The notes under the pieces were generated by a model. That model was not told the origin of the DNA and ran no database searches. It saw only the letters and a list, made by a program, of their open reading frames with translations. Below are positions 35,259 through 44,170 of a stretch of DNA of 64,000 nucleotides, one piece after another. The first letter of the stretch is position 1; each line of letters opens with the position of its first letter. The position numbers were made by a program, and so were the translations under genes. The DNA comes from JAICND01 sp040905905 (GTDB lineage: Bacteria > Actinomycetota > Acidimicrobiia > Spongiisociales > ZC4RG35), in contig JBBDQN010000051.1 in NCBI GenBank assembly GCA_040905905.1, positions 1 through 64,000 of the forward strand, in the 5' to 3' direction.

Positions 35259-36416
35259 CTATTCGACCAACTTGGCGAACACCGGGAGGCTGCGTTCGAT
35301 CATGTCTCTAGTCCCGGTGAGCGATATCCGGAAGTATCCGGGTCCCTCCGAGGCCCGTCCGGGCAGGACCAGGACCCCATGCTCGGCCAGCTTCATCGCA
35401 AAGCCGTAGTCGTCCGGTTCGGGAGAGCGAACCCACAAATAGAACGTGCCCTCCGGGAGTCTCAGGGTGTAGCCAAGCGAGAGCAATGCTCCTCCCATCA
35501 GGTCGCGTTTGCCCTCGAGGTCCGCCAGGTCGATCGAGAGGTGTTCGAGATCCTCGATCGAGTGTTGGAGGAGAGCATTGGGAAAGAGCCAACCGCCTGA
35601 CATCTGGGCGAGCTGGATGACTCGCCGCATCTCCTCGCGACCAGGCATCGTCGGAGCCAAGGCCAGCCACCCCAATCGTTGTCCAGGTGTGAGCAGGACC
35701 TTGCCGTAGCTGTAGGCCATCAGAGTGTTGGGATAAGACGCAGCCGGGCTGACCATCGAGGCATCGCTGAACACCAACCGGGCGTAGGGCTCGTCTGAAA
35801 GGAGGTAGATCGGAGCCCCGTAGCGGTCCGAGGCCTCGGTCAACACTGAGGCCAACTGCCTAAGCGTCGCTTCCGGGTAGATCCGACCGGTCGGGTTGTT
35901 GGGAGAGTTGACGATCACCATCCGGGTCCGGGGGCTGATGGCAGCAGAAATCGCCGCCACATCGAGATCGTGATCGGCCGCCACGACCGGCACCTTCACA
36001 GGCGTACCCCCGGCGGCGAGGATCATCCCCTCATAGAAAAACCACGGAGGAATCGAAAAGATCACCTCGTCGCCCGGCTCGAGCAGAGCATGGAAGGCCA
36101 CCGCCATCGCCCCAAAAGCCCCGGGGGTGAGGGCGATGTCGGCGGCTTCGAAGGGGAGGTCCCGCCACTCCGTCAGGCGCTTTGCCACCACCGCCTGGGC
36201 ATCCGGTTCCGAACGTTTGTAGGCGTAGTAGTCCTTGTCCGTGGGGGTCAGATGCCGCACCAAAGCCTCTGCGTAACCCGGGATGGCGATCTCCTGGGGG
36301 TTGCCGAACGCAAAGTCGCACACCTCGGGGTGGAGGCGCAACGAATCCCACCTGGACACGAACTCGATCAGTGTGCTGGTCGACCGAGCGATTGCGGCCA
36401 TGCGGGTGGTGGGCAT
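35259..36416 (-). CDS. class I/II PLP-dependent aminotransferase
   Basis: A 385-residue fold-type I aminotransferase: NSPNNPTGRIYP cofactor-region motif, LLSDEPYARLVF (Asp and Tyr of the PLP site), YSYGKVLLTPGQRLGW with the Schiff-base Lys239, and an Arg near the C-terminus (YFRISLTGT). Family members transaminate amino acids; the substrate cannot be chosen from sequence. ATG 36416 or the ATG five codons downstream (MAAIARST) may start translation. It is convergent with the FAD-Rieske gene. Confidence 0.85.
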   Translation of the reverse strand: MPTTRMAAIARSTSTLIEFVSRWDSLRLHPEVCDFAFGNPQEIAIPGYAEALVRHLTPTDKDYYAYKRSEPDAQAVVAKRLTEWRDLPFEAADIALTPGAFGAMAVAFHALLEPGDEVIFSIPPWFFYEGMILAAGGTPVKVPVVAADHDLDVAAISAAISPRTRMVIVNSPNNPTGRIYPEATLRQLASVLTEASDRYGAPIYLLSDEPYARLVFSDASMVSPAASYPNTLMAYSYGKVLLTPGQRLGWLALAPTMPGREEMRRVIQLAQMSGGWLFPNALLQHSIEDLEHLSIDLADLEGKRDLMGGALLSLGYTLRLPEGTFYLWVRSPEPDDYGFAMKLAEHGVLVLPGRASEGPGYFRISLTGTRDMIERSLPVFAKLVE

Positions 36417-36448
36417 CGAAGTACTCCGGGGCTCAGGAGGGGCAGACC

Positions 36449-37723
36449 CTAATTCCCCCGGCTTGGCGGTGTGCGCTCGACCGGAGACCCCAGCCGACCG
36501 ACCAGAAGATAGGTGACCATCTCGCCTTTCCCTTTCACCTCCACGACACCCCTCTCGTCGAAGGCGAAACGATGACGCAGCCGCTCATAGGCGCGAGGCG
36601 TCACCTGGATCCCACCCGCGACTCCATGCGACTCCATCCGGCTGGCCGTGTTGACGGTGTCGCCCCACAGGTCGTAGGTGAATTTGCGGGAGCCGATGAC
36701 TCCGGCCACCACCGGGCCGATGTCGATTCCGACCCGCAGATCCAACCTCGCCCCCGAGGGTGCCCGGAACTCTTTGACGACTTCACAAAGCGCCAGGGCC
36801 ATTTCGGCGACTGCCTCGGGGGCATCGTCCCGAGGTTCGGGCAGCCCTCCGACCACCATGTAGGAGTCGCCGACCGTTTTGATCTTCTCCAGACCCAACC
36901 GATCGGCCACCTCGTCGAAGCGCGAGAAGAGCCCGTCCAGCATCCCGATGATCTCCTCGGGGGCGAGCCGCTCCAACATCGGCGTGAAGCCGACGAGATC
37001 GGCAAAGAGCACCGACGCCGTTTCGAAGCGGTCGGCCAGCGGCCGCTCCCCGGCCTTGAGCCGGCGGGCGATGGAAGCCGGCAACACGTTCAGGAGAAGC
37101 TGCTCGGAGCGTTCGCGCTCGACGGCGAAGCCGCGCATGAAGTAGCGGAGAAGGAAGAACGCCACCACCGAAACGCCGCCAATGTTGAGGGCGAAGAACC
37201 AGGTCGTGAGCGATGAAGGGATGGCGGCCCTGGTCAGGGAAGACTCGATGAGTCCCGACCCTCCTATCAATAGGAGATAGCCGATGAACCATCTCAGCGG
37301 CCGGGTTGCGAACACCAACGCGGCAAGCGGGGAGATGAGGGCCCAGAGGATCACGCCGCCCGATACACCGAACCCGCCCAGACTCCACTGGAGCAAGACC
37401 GGGAGTAGCAACATCAGCCACAACTGGCTGACCCGGAAGAACTCAAAGCGCTTCGTGCGGGTAAGGCCAGCGAGGCTGGCGATCGAAATGAGCTGGTAGG
37501 TGAAGGGGATGGCAGCCGAGCGGTAGAGCCCCAGCGTCGAATAGGTCGCCACCCAGATGACCGCAAGGACCACGATCAGGCTGACGGTCAGGACCAGCGA
37601 GGCCTTGAGCAGCCGTTCGTCGTCGGAGTCGGCCGGATCGCCGCCGATCGAGGCGAGGCGCTTGACCGTGCCAGGCAGGCGGTCGAACCAGGTGCGGGGC
37701 GAGGTGAGGTCGGGACTGATCAA
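36449..37723 (-). CDS. membrane-bound class III adenylate cyclase
   Basis: A 424-residue protein with about six transmembrane helices (residues 30-195), a connecting helix (LLLNVLPASIARRLKAGE) and a C-terminal cyclase domain. Metal Asp residues are in FADLVGFT and KTVGDSYM, the Lys of KTVGDS and Asp of DLWGDTVN select adenine, and VNTASR carries the catalytic Asn and Arg. All key residues of an adenylate cyclase are present. The only plausible start is TTG 37723. It is the only integral membrane cyclase of the four in this window. Confidence 0.87.
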   Translation of the reverse strand: MISPDLTSPRTWFDRLPGTVKRLASIGGDPADSDDERLLKASLVLTVSLIVVLAVIWVATYSTLGLYRSAAIPFTYQLISIASLAGLTRTKRFEFFRVSQLWLMLLLPVLLQWSLGGFGVSGGVILWALISPLAALVFATRPLRWFIGYLLLIGGSGLIESSLTRAAIPSSLTTWFFALNIGGVSVVAFFLLRYFMRGFAVERERSEQLLLNVLPASIARRLKAGERPLADRFETASVLFADLVGFTPMLERLAPEEIIGMLDGLFSRFDEVADRLGLEKIKTVGDSYMVVGGLPEPRDDAPEAVAEMALALCEVVKEFRAPSGARLDLRVGIDIGPVVAGVIGSRKFTYDLWGDTVNTASRMESHGVAGGIQVTPRAYERLRHRFAFDERGVVEVKGKGEMVTYLLVGRLGSPVERTPPSRGN

Positions 37724-37952
37724 CCCATTTTGTCAGATCTCACACATCCGTTCTTGCGTATTTCTGCCCGCCAATTTCGGCGCGGATATACGCCGGAAAA
37801 GTTGGCTAACACAACCGTCACCGCCACGAGCACCTTGATCGCCGTGTATCCGGGCCAATGCAGGGGTTGCTATCCCTATTGATGTGAACGTCGATGTCTT
37901 TCAAGTCATGGCAGAAGCTTGAACCTGCCGCCGGTGGATAGTCGAACTCGAC
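37724..37952. other. intergenic stretch between cyclase and ligase genes
   Basis: This 229-base stretch lies upstream of the cyclase gene and beyond the 3' end of the ligase gene. It is richer in A/T than its surroundings (37735-37800), consistent with a promoter for the cyclase. I see no open frame with coding character and no clear hairpin terminator. Confidence 0.4.
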
Positions 37953-39047
37953 TCATGGAAGATGGGTTCTGGCCCCGAGGATGTCGTCGAGGCGAAGCGA
38001 CGAGACTGCCTCGAGCTGTTCGAACCGGCAGGAGCGGGGGTCGCGATCGGGTCGCCAGCGGAGAAACTGGGCCGGATGGCGCAGATGGCCACCGTCGAGT
38101 TGGTTGAAGCGGACCTCCGCTACGAGCTCGGGTAACACCGCGGTGAAGGAGAGATCCTTTCCCGGATTCCAGCGGCTGCCGGGGAGGGCGCCCGCCTCCT
38201 CCACGGCCCCGCCCCAGGGATGCTCGGCCATCTCGATCACGTAGGGAGACAGTTCGGCGAACAGCTCCTTGCGACGCGCGGCGGGGAACGAGGCAGCCAC
38301 CCCGATCGGGATGAGACCCCCGAACATTTCCTCCCACCCGGCCGGTCGAGCTTCATCGGCATACACGGCGAGGAGCAGCGACCCGACCGCGTCCCGGCTC
38401 GACTTGTGGGTCCGATATCCGACCACGACGCAGTCGGCGGTACGGTCGTGCTTCAGCTTGGCCATGGTGCGTTTGCCCGGTTGATAGGTGCTGTCGGGGT
38501 GCTTGGCGATGATGCCGTCCACCCCCGCCCCCTGGAAGGCGACAAACCATTCACGGGCGACGGCGTCGTCCTCGGTCAACGGTGTCAGAAAGACAGAAGC
38601 GGAAGGCCGGTCGAACAGCGACTCCAGCAAGCGCCGACGTTCCCGGAACGGGACCGACCGGAGGTCCTCGGCGCCCAAGGCCAGCAGGTCGAAGACGATG
38701 AGGGTGGCCGGAGTCGAGACGGCGAGGAGATCGACCCGGCTGGCAGCCGGATGCAGCCGTTGTTGGAGGGAGAAGAAGTCAAGCTTCCCGTCGTCGGGGG
38801 TGGCGACCACGATTTCGGCGTCAACCACAAACCGCTTGGGCAGGGACGCTTTTACCGCAGCCACCACCTCCGGGAAGTAGCGGGCTATCGGCCGGTTGTT
38901 GCGGCTCTCGATTCGCACCTCCTCGCCGGCCCGGAACACGAGCGCGCGAAACCCATCCCACTTGGGTTCGTACCACCACCCTGCCGGCAGATCGTCGACC
39001 GGGCGGGCCAGCATCGGCTCGACCGGCGGTACCACCGTGAGATTCAT
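37953..39047 (-). CDS. ligC: ATP-dependent DNA ligase, LigC type
   Basis: A 364-residue nucleotidyltransferase-fold ligase: EPKWDGFRA carries the adenylated Lys29 (KxDG), followed by VVDAEIVV, GVDGIIAKH and TMAKLKHDRTADC (the K-x-K motif), and an OB domain with VRFNQLDGGHLRHPAQFLRWRPD. Size and order match LigC of mycobacteria, an accessory ligase associated with base-excision repair. No ku gene or polymerase-domain gene is visible nearby in the window. Confidence 0.88.
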   Translation of the reverse strand: MNLTVVPPVEPMLARPVDDLPAGWWYEPKWDGFRALVFRAGEEVRIESRNNRPIARYFPEVVAAVKASLPKRFVVDAEIVVATPDDGKLDFFSLQQRLHPAASRVDLLAVSTPATLIVFDLLALGAEDLRSVPFRERRRLLESLFDRPSASVFLTPLTEDDAVAREWFVAFQGAGVDGIIAKHPDSTYQPGKRTMAKLKHDRTADCVVVGYRTHKSSRDAVGSLLLAVYADEARPAGWEEMFGGLIPIGVAASFPAARRKELFAELSPYVIEMAEHPWGGAVEEAGALPGSRWNPGKDLSFTAVLPELVAEVRFNQLDGGHLRHPAQFLRWRPDRDPRSCRFEQLEAVSSLRLDDILGARTHLP

Positions 39048-39228
39048 CCGATCAACTTAGGCAAGAGAAGAAGTGACTCCATCTGAGCTGCCGCTTGTCC
39101 GGAGAGTCAACGCGATTCGATAGTCGGTGAACTCTTCCAGCGAAAGCCTCCCCCAGGGTTCGGCCCGGGTCGCCGACCGTTTATGGTCGCCATTCTTGGC
39201 GATTGGTCGCGAGTCTGAGGAGTCAGCG

Positions 39229-40110
39229 ATGAGAATAGGGTTTGTAGGGCTAGGTGACATGGGCTCGGGAATCGTCCCGCGCTTGATGACAGCAGGACAC
39301 CAGGTCACTGGCTGGAACCGGACCCAATCCAGGGCCGACCCTCTTATAGGGCAGGGCATGGCTTGGGCGGCGAGTCCCCGGGAAGTCGCCATTGACTCCG
39401 AGCTCGTGTTTTCGATCGTCACCGATTCCGACGCCGTCAAGGCCGTTGCCCTTGGTCCGGACGGGATCATCTCCGGGCTCAAGCCGGGGGGCATATATCT
39501 CGACATGAGCACCATCGATCCTGATGTGAGCCGCCAGTTATCGGCTCGGTTCCAGGCCGAGGGTTTGACGATGCTCGATGCCCCCTTGTCGGGGAGCCCC
39601 ATCACGTTGGCGCAGGGCAACGCCTCGACCATGGTCGGCGGCGACAGGTCCGCCTTCGAGAGGGTTGAGCCGATCCTCTATGCCATCGGATCGAAGGTGA
39701 GTTATATCGGAGGCAGTGGTTCGGCGGTGCAGATGAAGCTCGCCATCAACCTCACCTTGATCGTGGAGATGGTCGCCTTTTGCGAGTCAGTGGCGTTGGC
39801 GGAGAAGGGGGGCGTAAGCCGCGAAACTGCGGTGGAAGCGATGCTCAAGAGCGTGGTGGCATCACCGGTCATGGGTTATCGCGGCCCCTTCATCCTCGCG
39901 GGAGGCATGCCGGACAAACCGCTTGCCGACGTCACCCTCCAGCAGAAGGACATGTTGCTGGCGCTAGAGGTGGCCCGGCGACAGGGTTCGGCGGCTCCGT
40001 TGGGTGCCATAGCCAACGAGCTCCTCAACGCATGTCGGGGTTTGGGAATCGCTCATCGAGATTTCGTCACGGTCTTCGATGTCTACCGGCTCCTGGGAGG
40101 GATGGGATGA
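39229..40110 (+). CDS. 3-hydroxyisobutyrate dehydrogenase-family oxidoreductase
   Basis: A 293-residue beta-hydroxyacid dehydrogenase: N-terminal Rossmann motif MRIGFVGLGDMGSGIVPRL, substrate motif LDAPLSGSPITLAQGN, and the catalytic Lys region GSAVQMKLAINL. Members reduce or oxidise beta-hydroxyacids or small aldehydes with NAD(P). ATG 39229 has GAGGAG upstream, and 102 further in-frame bases upstream look non-coding. It heads a three-gene operon with ATGA overlaps. Confidence 0.87.
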   Translation: MRIGFVGLGDMGSGIVPRLMTAGHQVTGWNRTQSRADPLIGQGMAWAASPREVAIDSELVFSIVTDSDAVKAVALGPDGIISGLKPGGIYLDMSTIDPDVSRQLSARFQAEGLTMLDAPLSGSPITLAQGNASTMVGGDRSAFERVEPILYAIGSKVSYIGGSGSAVQMKLAINLTLIVEMVAFCESVALAEKGGVSRETAVEAMLKSVVASPVMGYRGPFILAGGMPDKPLADVTLQQKDMLLALEVARRQGSAAPLGAIANELLNACRGLGIAHRDFVTVFDVYRLLGGMG

Positions 40111-40517
40111 CGGATCGCTTTCGTACCAGCCTGTCGGAGGTTCCCGTCGTGGAGGGTCTTGTCGCCAATCAGGGGTGGGTGGATATGCAAGTCCAGTTCT
40201 TGATCGACAAAGCTCGGGCCGGGTCCGAGAATTTCCTCTTGGGCTGGACGGTGCTGCCGCCCCGAGCCCGCCACGCTCGTCACCTGCATCGAAGTGCCGA
40301 CGAGTTCTTCATTGTCTTGGAGGGGAACGGTCGCATCTTCACAGATCAGGGCACCGAGCCCGCCACCAAAGGCGACGTGATCTTCACCCCCCGGGGCCGA
40401 TGGCACGGCTTCGACAACATCGGCGAGGTCGATGTCGTGCTGGTGTGGGGTTGGAACGGCTGTGGGTCGTTGGAAGACTCGGGCTACGAAGTTGATCCGG
40501 CCCACACAACTGCATGA
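40107..40517 (+). CDS. cupin-domain protein
   Basis: A 136-residue single-cupin protein with the metal-site pattern HLHRSADEFFIVLEG (HxH...E) and GDVIFTPRGRWHGFDN (second motif with the C-terminal His). It overlaps the dehydrogenase gene upstream (ATGA) and a hydratase gene downstream (ATGA), so it works in the same small catabolic pathway, perhaps as an isomerase or dioxygenase. Substrate unknown. Confidence 0.83.
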   Translation: MTDRFRTSLSEVPVVEGLVANQGWVDMQVQFLIDKARAGSENFLLGWTVLPPRARHARHLHRSADEFFIVLEGNGRIFTDQGTEPATKGDVIFTPRGRWHGFDNIGEVDVVLVWGWNGCGSLEDSGYEVDPAHTTA

Positions 40518-41209
40518 GCATTGCCGACCCGAGAATCGCGACGGGAATGCGCCAGCAGTTCGAGTGGCGCCGGCGCCTGATCGCGGATGGCGCCCGATCG
40601 ATTGGATGGAAACTCGGGTTCGGGGCGCAGGTGGCGATGGAGCGTCTGTCGCTGGAGGCGCCTCTGGTCGGTTTCCTGACCGATGCCACGGTCCGGCCTT
40701 CGGGGTCGACTGTCACAATCAGCGATTGGATCCGTCCGGTCGTGGAGCCCGAGCTCGCGATATATATGGATGCGGACCTGACCGATGGGTCGGATGCCGA
40801 TGCGACCCGCCAGGCGATCGGCGCGGTTGGTCCCGCCATCGAATTGGCCGACATCGTCTTCGAGCCGGAGAACGTGGAGGAGATCCTGGCTGTGAACATC
40901 TTCCATAGGGCGGTGATTCTGGGCCAGCCCGACTACACCCGGGCGGAGGCTCGTCTCTTCGGCTTGACCGCGGAAGTGACAGTCGACGGCGTTCCTACTG
41001 CCTCTACCTCGGAGCTGGTGCGACTGACCGGCCAGATCGTCCCCATCATCGGGTCTCTGGCCGATCTCCTCTTGCGATCGGGTGAAGTCTTGCGGGCCGG
41101 TGACCTGGTCATCACCGGTTCGGTGGTACCGGCCCTGGCCGCAGTCGCGCCCACTGAGATCTCATATCGACTAGCTCCCTTGGAGCCCATCAGAGTCTCA
41201 CTCCGATAA
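40514..41209 (+). CDS. fumarylacetoacetate hydrolase/2-keto-4-pentenoate hydratase family protein
   Basis: A 231-residue protein with IGWKLGFGAQVAMERLSLEA, PVVEPELAIYMD (metal Glu residues) and AIELADIVFEPENVEEILAVN, matching the 2-keto-4-pentenoate hydratase/oxalocrotonate decarboxylase branch of the FAH superfamily. Translationally coupled to the cupin and dehydrogenase genes. Together these suggest degradation of a short hydroxy/keto-acid or ring-cleavage product. Confidence 0.83.
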   Translation: MSIADPRIATGMRQQFEWRRRLIADGARSIGWKLGFGAQVAMERLSLEAPLVGFLTDATVRPSGSTVTISDWIRPVVEPELAIYMDADLTDGSDADATRQAIGAVGPAIELADIVFEPENVEEILAVNIFHRAVILGQPDYTRAEARLFGLTAEVTVDGVPTASTSELVRLTGQIVPIIGSLADLLLRSGEVLRAGDLVITGSVVPALAAVAPTEISYRLAPLEPIRVSLR

Positions 41210-41414
41210 CCCTTTCGACCCTGCTGGTTGGGCTCGTTACAGCAGCGGGGTCCCGCTTCGTACCTTTTGAAGGCCCGGCCCAAAGCGATCGAGGGGCCGA
41301 GCCGATCATGAAATCGACGTGGCGTTGCCTGCGGTTTTGGAGGCGGAGCTCGACGGTCGGCCAGGAACAATCGCCGGGCGCGACAACTCTCGTACAAGGG
41401 TCGTCCCAGCGTCA
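41210..41414. other. intergenic stretch between hydratase and PIN toxin genes
   Basis: About 205 bases at the convergent 3' ends of the hydratase and PIN genes. Frames here are broken and no terminator-quality hairpin is obvious. I see nothing supportable. Confidence 0.4.
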
Positions 41415-41822
41415 TTACGAAACTGGGATGGTCTTAAGTGCGGTGTGGGTGGACACTGCATTGGTCAGGCGCCGGTCAGCGGTCAACAGCCAAGCGCCGA
41501 GAAGCTCAGCTAGTGCCACATAGGTTGCGTCATAGGCGGAAAAGTTTCCATGCAGTTCAAGAATTCGTCCCAACAGTGCCCGGTGCCCATGGTGAGTCAA
41601 AGGCAGGTCGAGGTAGTCGTCTGCGGCTTGCCTAACTCTCTCGCGGGACATCGATCGTCCCATCAGGGCTCGTCGAAGACCGGCAGCAAACTCGACATCG
41701 CACAGCGCAGGGACATGAAGATCGTTCACAGAGTCGACTACTGCTTGCCGGATCGGCTCCGCCCGTTCGGTGCCAAGCACATACTCGAGCAGGGCCGAAG
41801 CATCGGCCACGATGACTGTCAG
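41415..41822 (-). CDS. PIN-domain ribonuclease toxin (VapC/FitB type)
   Basis: A PIN-domain protein of about 135 residues with the acidic quartet visible in ADASALLEY, CDVEFAAGL, YDATYVALAE and TADRRL. The canonical GTG (41810) would remove the first beta strand (LTVIVADAS). CTG at 41822 overlaps the antitoxin stop as CTGA, the geometry usual for coupled TA genes, so I use it; this is inference. It is expected to cleave RNA until bound by the upstream RHH antitoxin. Confidence 0.82.
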   Translation of the reverse strand: MTVIVADASALLEYVLGTERAEPIRQAVVDSVNDLHVPALCDVEFAAGLRRALMGRSMSRERVRQAADDYLDLPLTHHGHRALLGRILELHGNFSAYDATYVALAELLGAWLLTADRRLTNAVSTHTALKTIPVS

Positions 41823-42058
41823 GAAGCCTCCCGCCCTCGTCGCTCGGCCCGAATGAGGTCGGCGGCCGGGCGGCCGAGCTTGACCGGGGATCTGGCAGCA
41901 ATCCGCTCGAAGACCTCGGGAGCTGGCGGTCGCGCTAGCTCACGCTCAAGGATCTGCTGGACGTAGTCGGTCAGGGTCTGGCCGCTCGCGCGAGCCCTCT
42001 TCACCAGTTCTCGATGCAGCCGATCGGGGACATTTCGCACCTGGACCATCTTTGCCAT
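41819..42058 (-). CDS. FitA/VapB-like ribbon-helix-helix antitoxin
   Basis: A 79-residue protein: MVQVRNVPDRLHRELVKRAR and SGQTLTDYVQQILERELA form the ribbon-helix-helix of FitA-type antitoxins, and the C-terminal tail (ERIAARSPVKLGRPAADLIR) should thread into the PIN toxin. ATG 42058 is chosen because the longer frame crosses two operator-like palindromes directly upstream. Confidence 0.82.
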   Translation of the reverse strand: MAKMVQVRNVPDRLHRELVKRARASGQTLTDYVQQILERELARPPAPEVFERIAARSPVKLGRPAADLIRAERRGREAS

Positions 42059-42070
42059 GAGCCAAGCGTC

Positions 42071-42091
42071 GCACATGTGGCGCACATGTGC
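42071..42091. promoter_or_regulatory. tandem palindromic operator of RHH/PIN module
   Basis: GCACATGTGG (42071-42080) and GCACATGTGC (42082-42091) are two copies of the palindrome CACATGTG spaced 11 bases apart, one turn of the helix. They lie 13 bases upstream of the antitoxin start. RHH antitoxins bind such paired half-sites, so this is the likely autorepression operator. Confidence 0.6.
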
Positions 42092-42152
42092 AATACCGTT
42101 TTGACAACTTTGGATGTCATGGCCGAGAAACGCCACCTGAGAGCTCACGGCC

Positions 42153-43172
42153 TCACAGGCCGGCAACGATTCTCTTGTCGCTGCCCATGGTTGCTTCAGG
42201 TCGGCCGGCCCGTCTCGCCGCCACGTGACAAGCCGCGGCGTGGTCGGGGGCGAGAAGGGCCAGGGAGGGTGATACCTCGCGGCAGACTTCTTCGGCCAAT
42301 GGGCAGCGGGGGTGAAAGTGACACCCAGAAGGTGGATTGGCCGGGTCGGGCACCTCCCCTACCAACGTCACCACTTGACGGTTCGCCTCGACCGCGGGAT
42401 CAGCAATCGGGACCGCCTGCTGTAAAGCCAGGGTGTAAGGATGAAGGGGGCGATCGCTGACCGGTTCCCAGGGACCAGATTCGACCACCTTGCCGAGGTA
42501 CATGACAGCCACTCGGTCGGAAATATGACGGACCATCGCCAGGTCGTGGGATATGAAGATGAAAGCGACATCGAGTTCGTTCCGAAGCTTGCCGAGAAGG
42601 TTCATGATCCCCGACCGCACCGAGACATCGAGAGCAGAGACAGGCTCGTCGAGGACGATCACTTCGGGTTCGACTGCCAGGGCGCGAGCGATCCCCACTC
42701 GCTGGCGCTGACCCCCCGACAGTTGGTGTGGGTACCTGTGGGCAGTAGCCGGGGACAACCCGACCATGTCGAGCAACTCTCTTGCCCGGGTCTGCCATTG
42801 CTCCCGGGGTCGAAGGCGATGGACCTCGATCACCTCCTCAAGGGTGCGGCCGACGGTCATCCGAGGATTGAGCGACGCATAGGGATCCTGAAAGACCATC
42901 TGCATCCGACGATGCACCGCCCGCAGACTCGCGCCTCGGAGGTGGGTTATGTCTTCACCGTCCAGCTCGATGCGGCCGGAAGTCGGTTCCTCCAAACGCA
43001 CAAGCAGGCGGGCGAGGGTTGACTTGCCACAGCCTGACTCACCGACCACGCCCAAAGTCTCACCTGGATAGAGCGTGAGGGATACCCCCGCCACGGCGGC
43101 CAAGGTCTGGCGAGTGCCCCTCACCGGGTAGTGCCGGGTCAGATCCTCGGCCAAAAGGACGGCTCGATTCAT
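42153..43172 (-). CDS. peptide ABC transporter ATPase, OppF/DppF type
   Basis: A 339-residue ABC ATPase: Walker A GVVGESGCGKSTLARLL, signature LSGGQRQRVGIARAL, Walker B EVIVLDEPVSALD, and the C-terminal oligopeptide/dipeptide extension with the Cys-rich GCHFHPRCPLAEEVC (Fe-S-like motif of the family). ATG 43172 overlaps the stop of the OppD gene; a longer frame to 43295 is inside OppD. Last gene of the muropeptide operon. Confidence 0.9.
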   Translation of the reverse strand: MNRAVLLAEDLTRHYPVRGTRQTLAAVAGVSLTLYPGETLGVVGESGCGKSTLARLLVRLEEPTSGRIELDGEDITHLRGASLRAVHRRMQMVFQDPYASLNPRMTVGRTLEEVIEVHRLRPREQWQTRARELLDMVGLSPATAHRYPHQLSGGQRQRVGIARALAVEPEVIVLDEPVSALDVSVRSGIMNLLGKLRNELDVAFIFISHDLAMVRHISDRVAVMYLGKVVESGPWEPVSDRPLHPYTLALQQAVPIADPAVEANRQVVTLVGEVPDPANPPSGCHFHPRCPLAEEVCREVSPSLALLAPDHAAACHVAARRAGRPEATMGSDKRIVAGL

Positions 43173-44170
43173 GCGACCCATTCCGATGGTGGAACCCAGC
43201 ACGCCGCCTGATGGTCGGCGAGATGCTCCTCTCCGGCGCGCCTGGTCGTAAGGGGAGGCATTTCGGCGACGCATCGCTCGGTGACATTCGGGCACCGGGG
43301 ATGGAACGGACAGCCCGTGGGTTGCCGGGTGGGATCGGGCGGGTACCCCGGGATTTGACGTAGTGGAGAACGCTCGGCGCCTCGCACCTTCGGTATCGAT
43401 TCGAGCAGGCCGGCCGTGTAGGGATGCTCGGGGTGGCTGAACACCTGTCCGGTGGGTCCGGTTTCGACAATGTGGCCCCCATACATCACGAGGATCCGCT
43501 CGGCCACCCGCGCCACCACTCCAAGGTCATGTGTTACCCAGATCACTGCCATTCCCATCTGTTGCTGAAGGTTGGAAATCAGCGTGATGATCTGCTGCTG
43601 GATGGTCACGTCGAGAGCCGTCGTGGGCTCGTCGGCGATAAGAACCTTTGGATGGAGAGCCAGAGCCATTGCAATCATGGCCCGCTGCCGCATCCCGCCC
43701 GAGTATTCGTGGGGGTACGACTCCGCCGCCCTGCTTGGTTGTGGAATCCCGACCTGACCTAGCACCTCGACAGTTCGGTTCCTTGCCTCGGTTTGACTCT
43801 TGCCGTGCGCTCGAAGGACCTCGGCGATCTGGTCGCCTATTCGCATCAAGGGGTTCAACGAAGTCATCGGGTCCTGGTAGACCATCGCCACATGGGCGCC
43901 CCGCATCAGGCGACGCTCTTCTTCTGACAGCCGGCGAAGGTCGCGGCCATCAACAATCACCTCTCCTGACACGATGTGCGCCGGAGGCTGGGGGTGCAGG
44001 CCCATCACCGAGAGCATCGCCATTGTCTTTCCGCATCCCGACTCACCAACCAAACCGACGGTCTCCCCCTCGCCAACCTCCAGATTCACTCTGCGCACCA
44101 CCTCGACCGGGCCCTCTTCCAGGTTGAGAACGGTCGTGAGGTCTCGCACCACCAATACCGGCGGGCTCAT
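43169..44170 (-). CDS. peptide ABC transporter ATPase, OppD/DppD type
   Basis: A 333-residue ABC ATPase with Walker A GLVGESGCGKTMAMLSV, signature YSGGMRQRAMIAMAL, Walker B KVLIADEPTTALD and the C-terminal GCPFHPRCPNVTERC motif of the oligopeptide family. It overlaps the anmK gene upstream (ATGA) and the OppF gene downstream, so the two ATPases and the sugar kinase are made together. Confidence 0.9.
   Translation of the reverse strand: MSPPVLVVRDLTTVLNLEEGPVEVVRRVNLEVGEGETVGLVGESGCGKTMAMLSVMGLHPQPPAHIVSGEVIVDGRDLRRLSEEERRLMRGAHVAMVYQDPMTSLNPLMRIGDQIAEVLRAHGKSQTEARNRTVEVLGQVGIPQPSRAAESYPHEYSGGMRQRAMIAMALALHPKVLIADEPTTALDVTIQQQIITLISNLQQQMGMAVIWVTHDLGVVARVAERILVMYGGHIVETGPTGQVFSHPEHPYTAGLLESIPKVRGAERSPLRQIPGYPPDPTRQPTGCPFHPRCPNVTERCVAEMPPLTTRRAGEEHLADHQAACWVPPSEWVA

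Noticed and set aside
36182..37216. 344-codon open frame on the + strand
   Set aside because: Antisense to the aminotransferase and cyclase genes, which have catalytic motifs on the other strand.
37731..37744. CRP-like site TGTCAGATCTCACA upstream of the membrane cyclase gene
   Set aside because: The half-sites are separated by four bases rather than six and one arm is mismatched, so it does not fit CRP spacing. Left unannotated despite the attractive context.
39057..39632. 191-codon open frame on the - strand
   Set aside because: Antisense to the beta-hydroxyacid dehydrogenase gene and its promoter; Ser/Pro-rich shadow composition.
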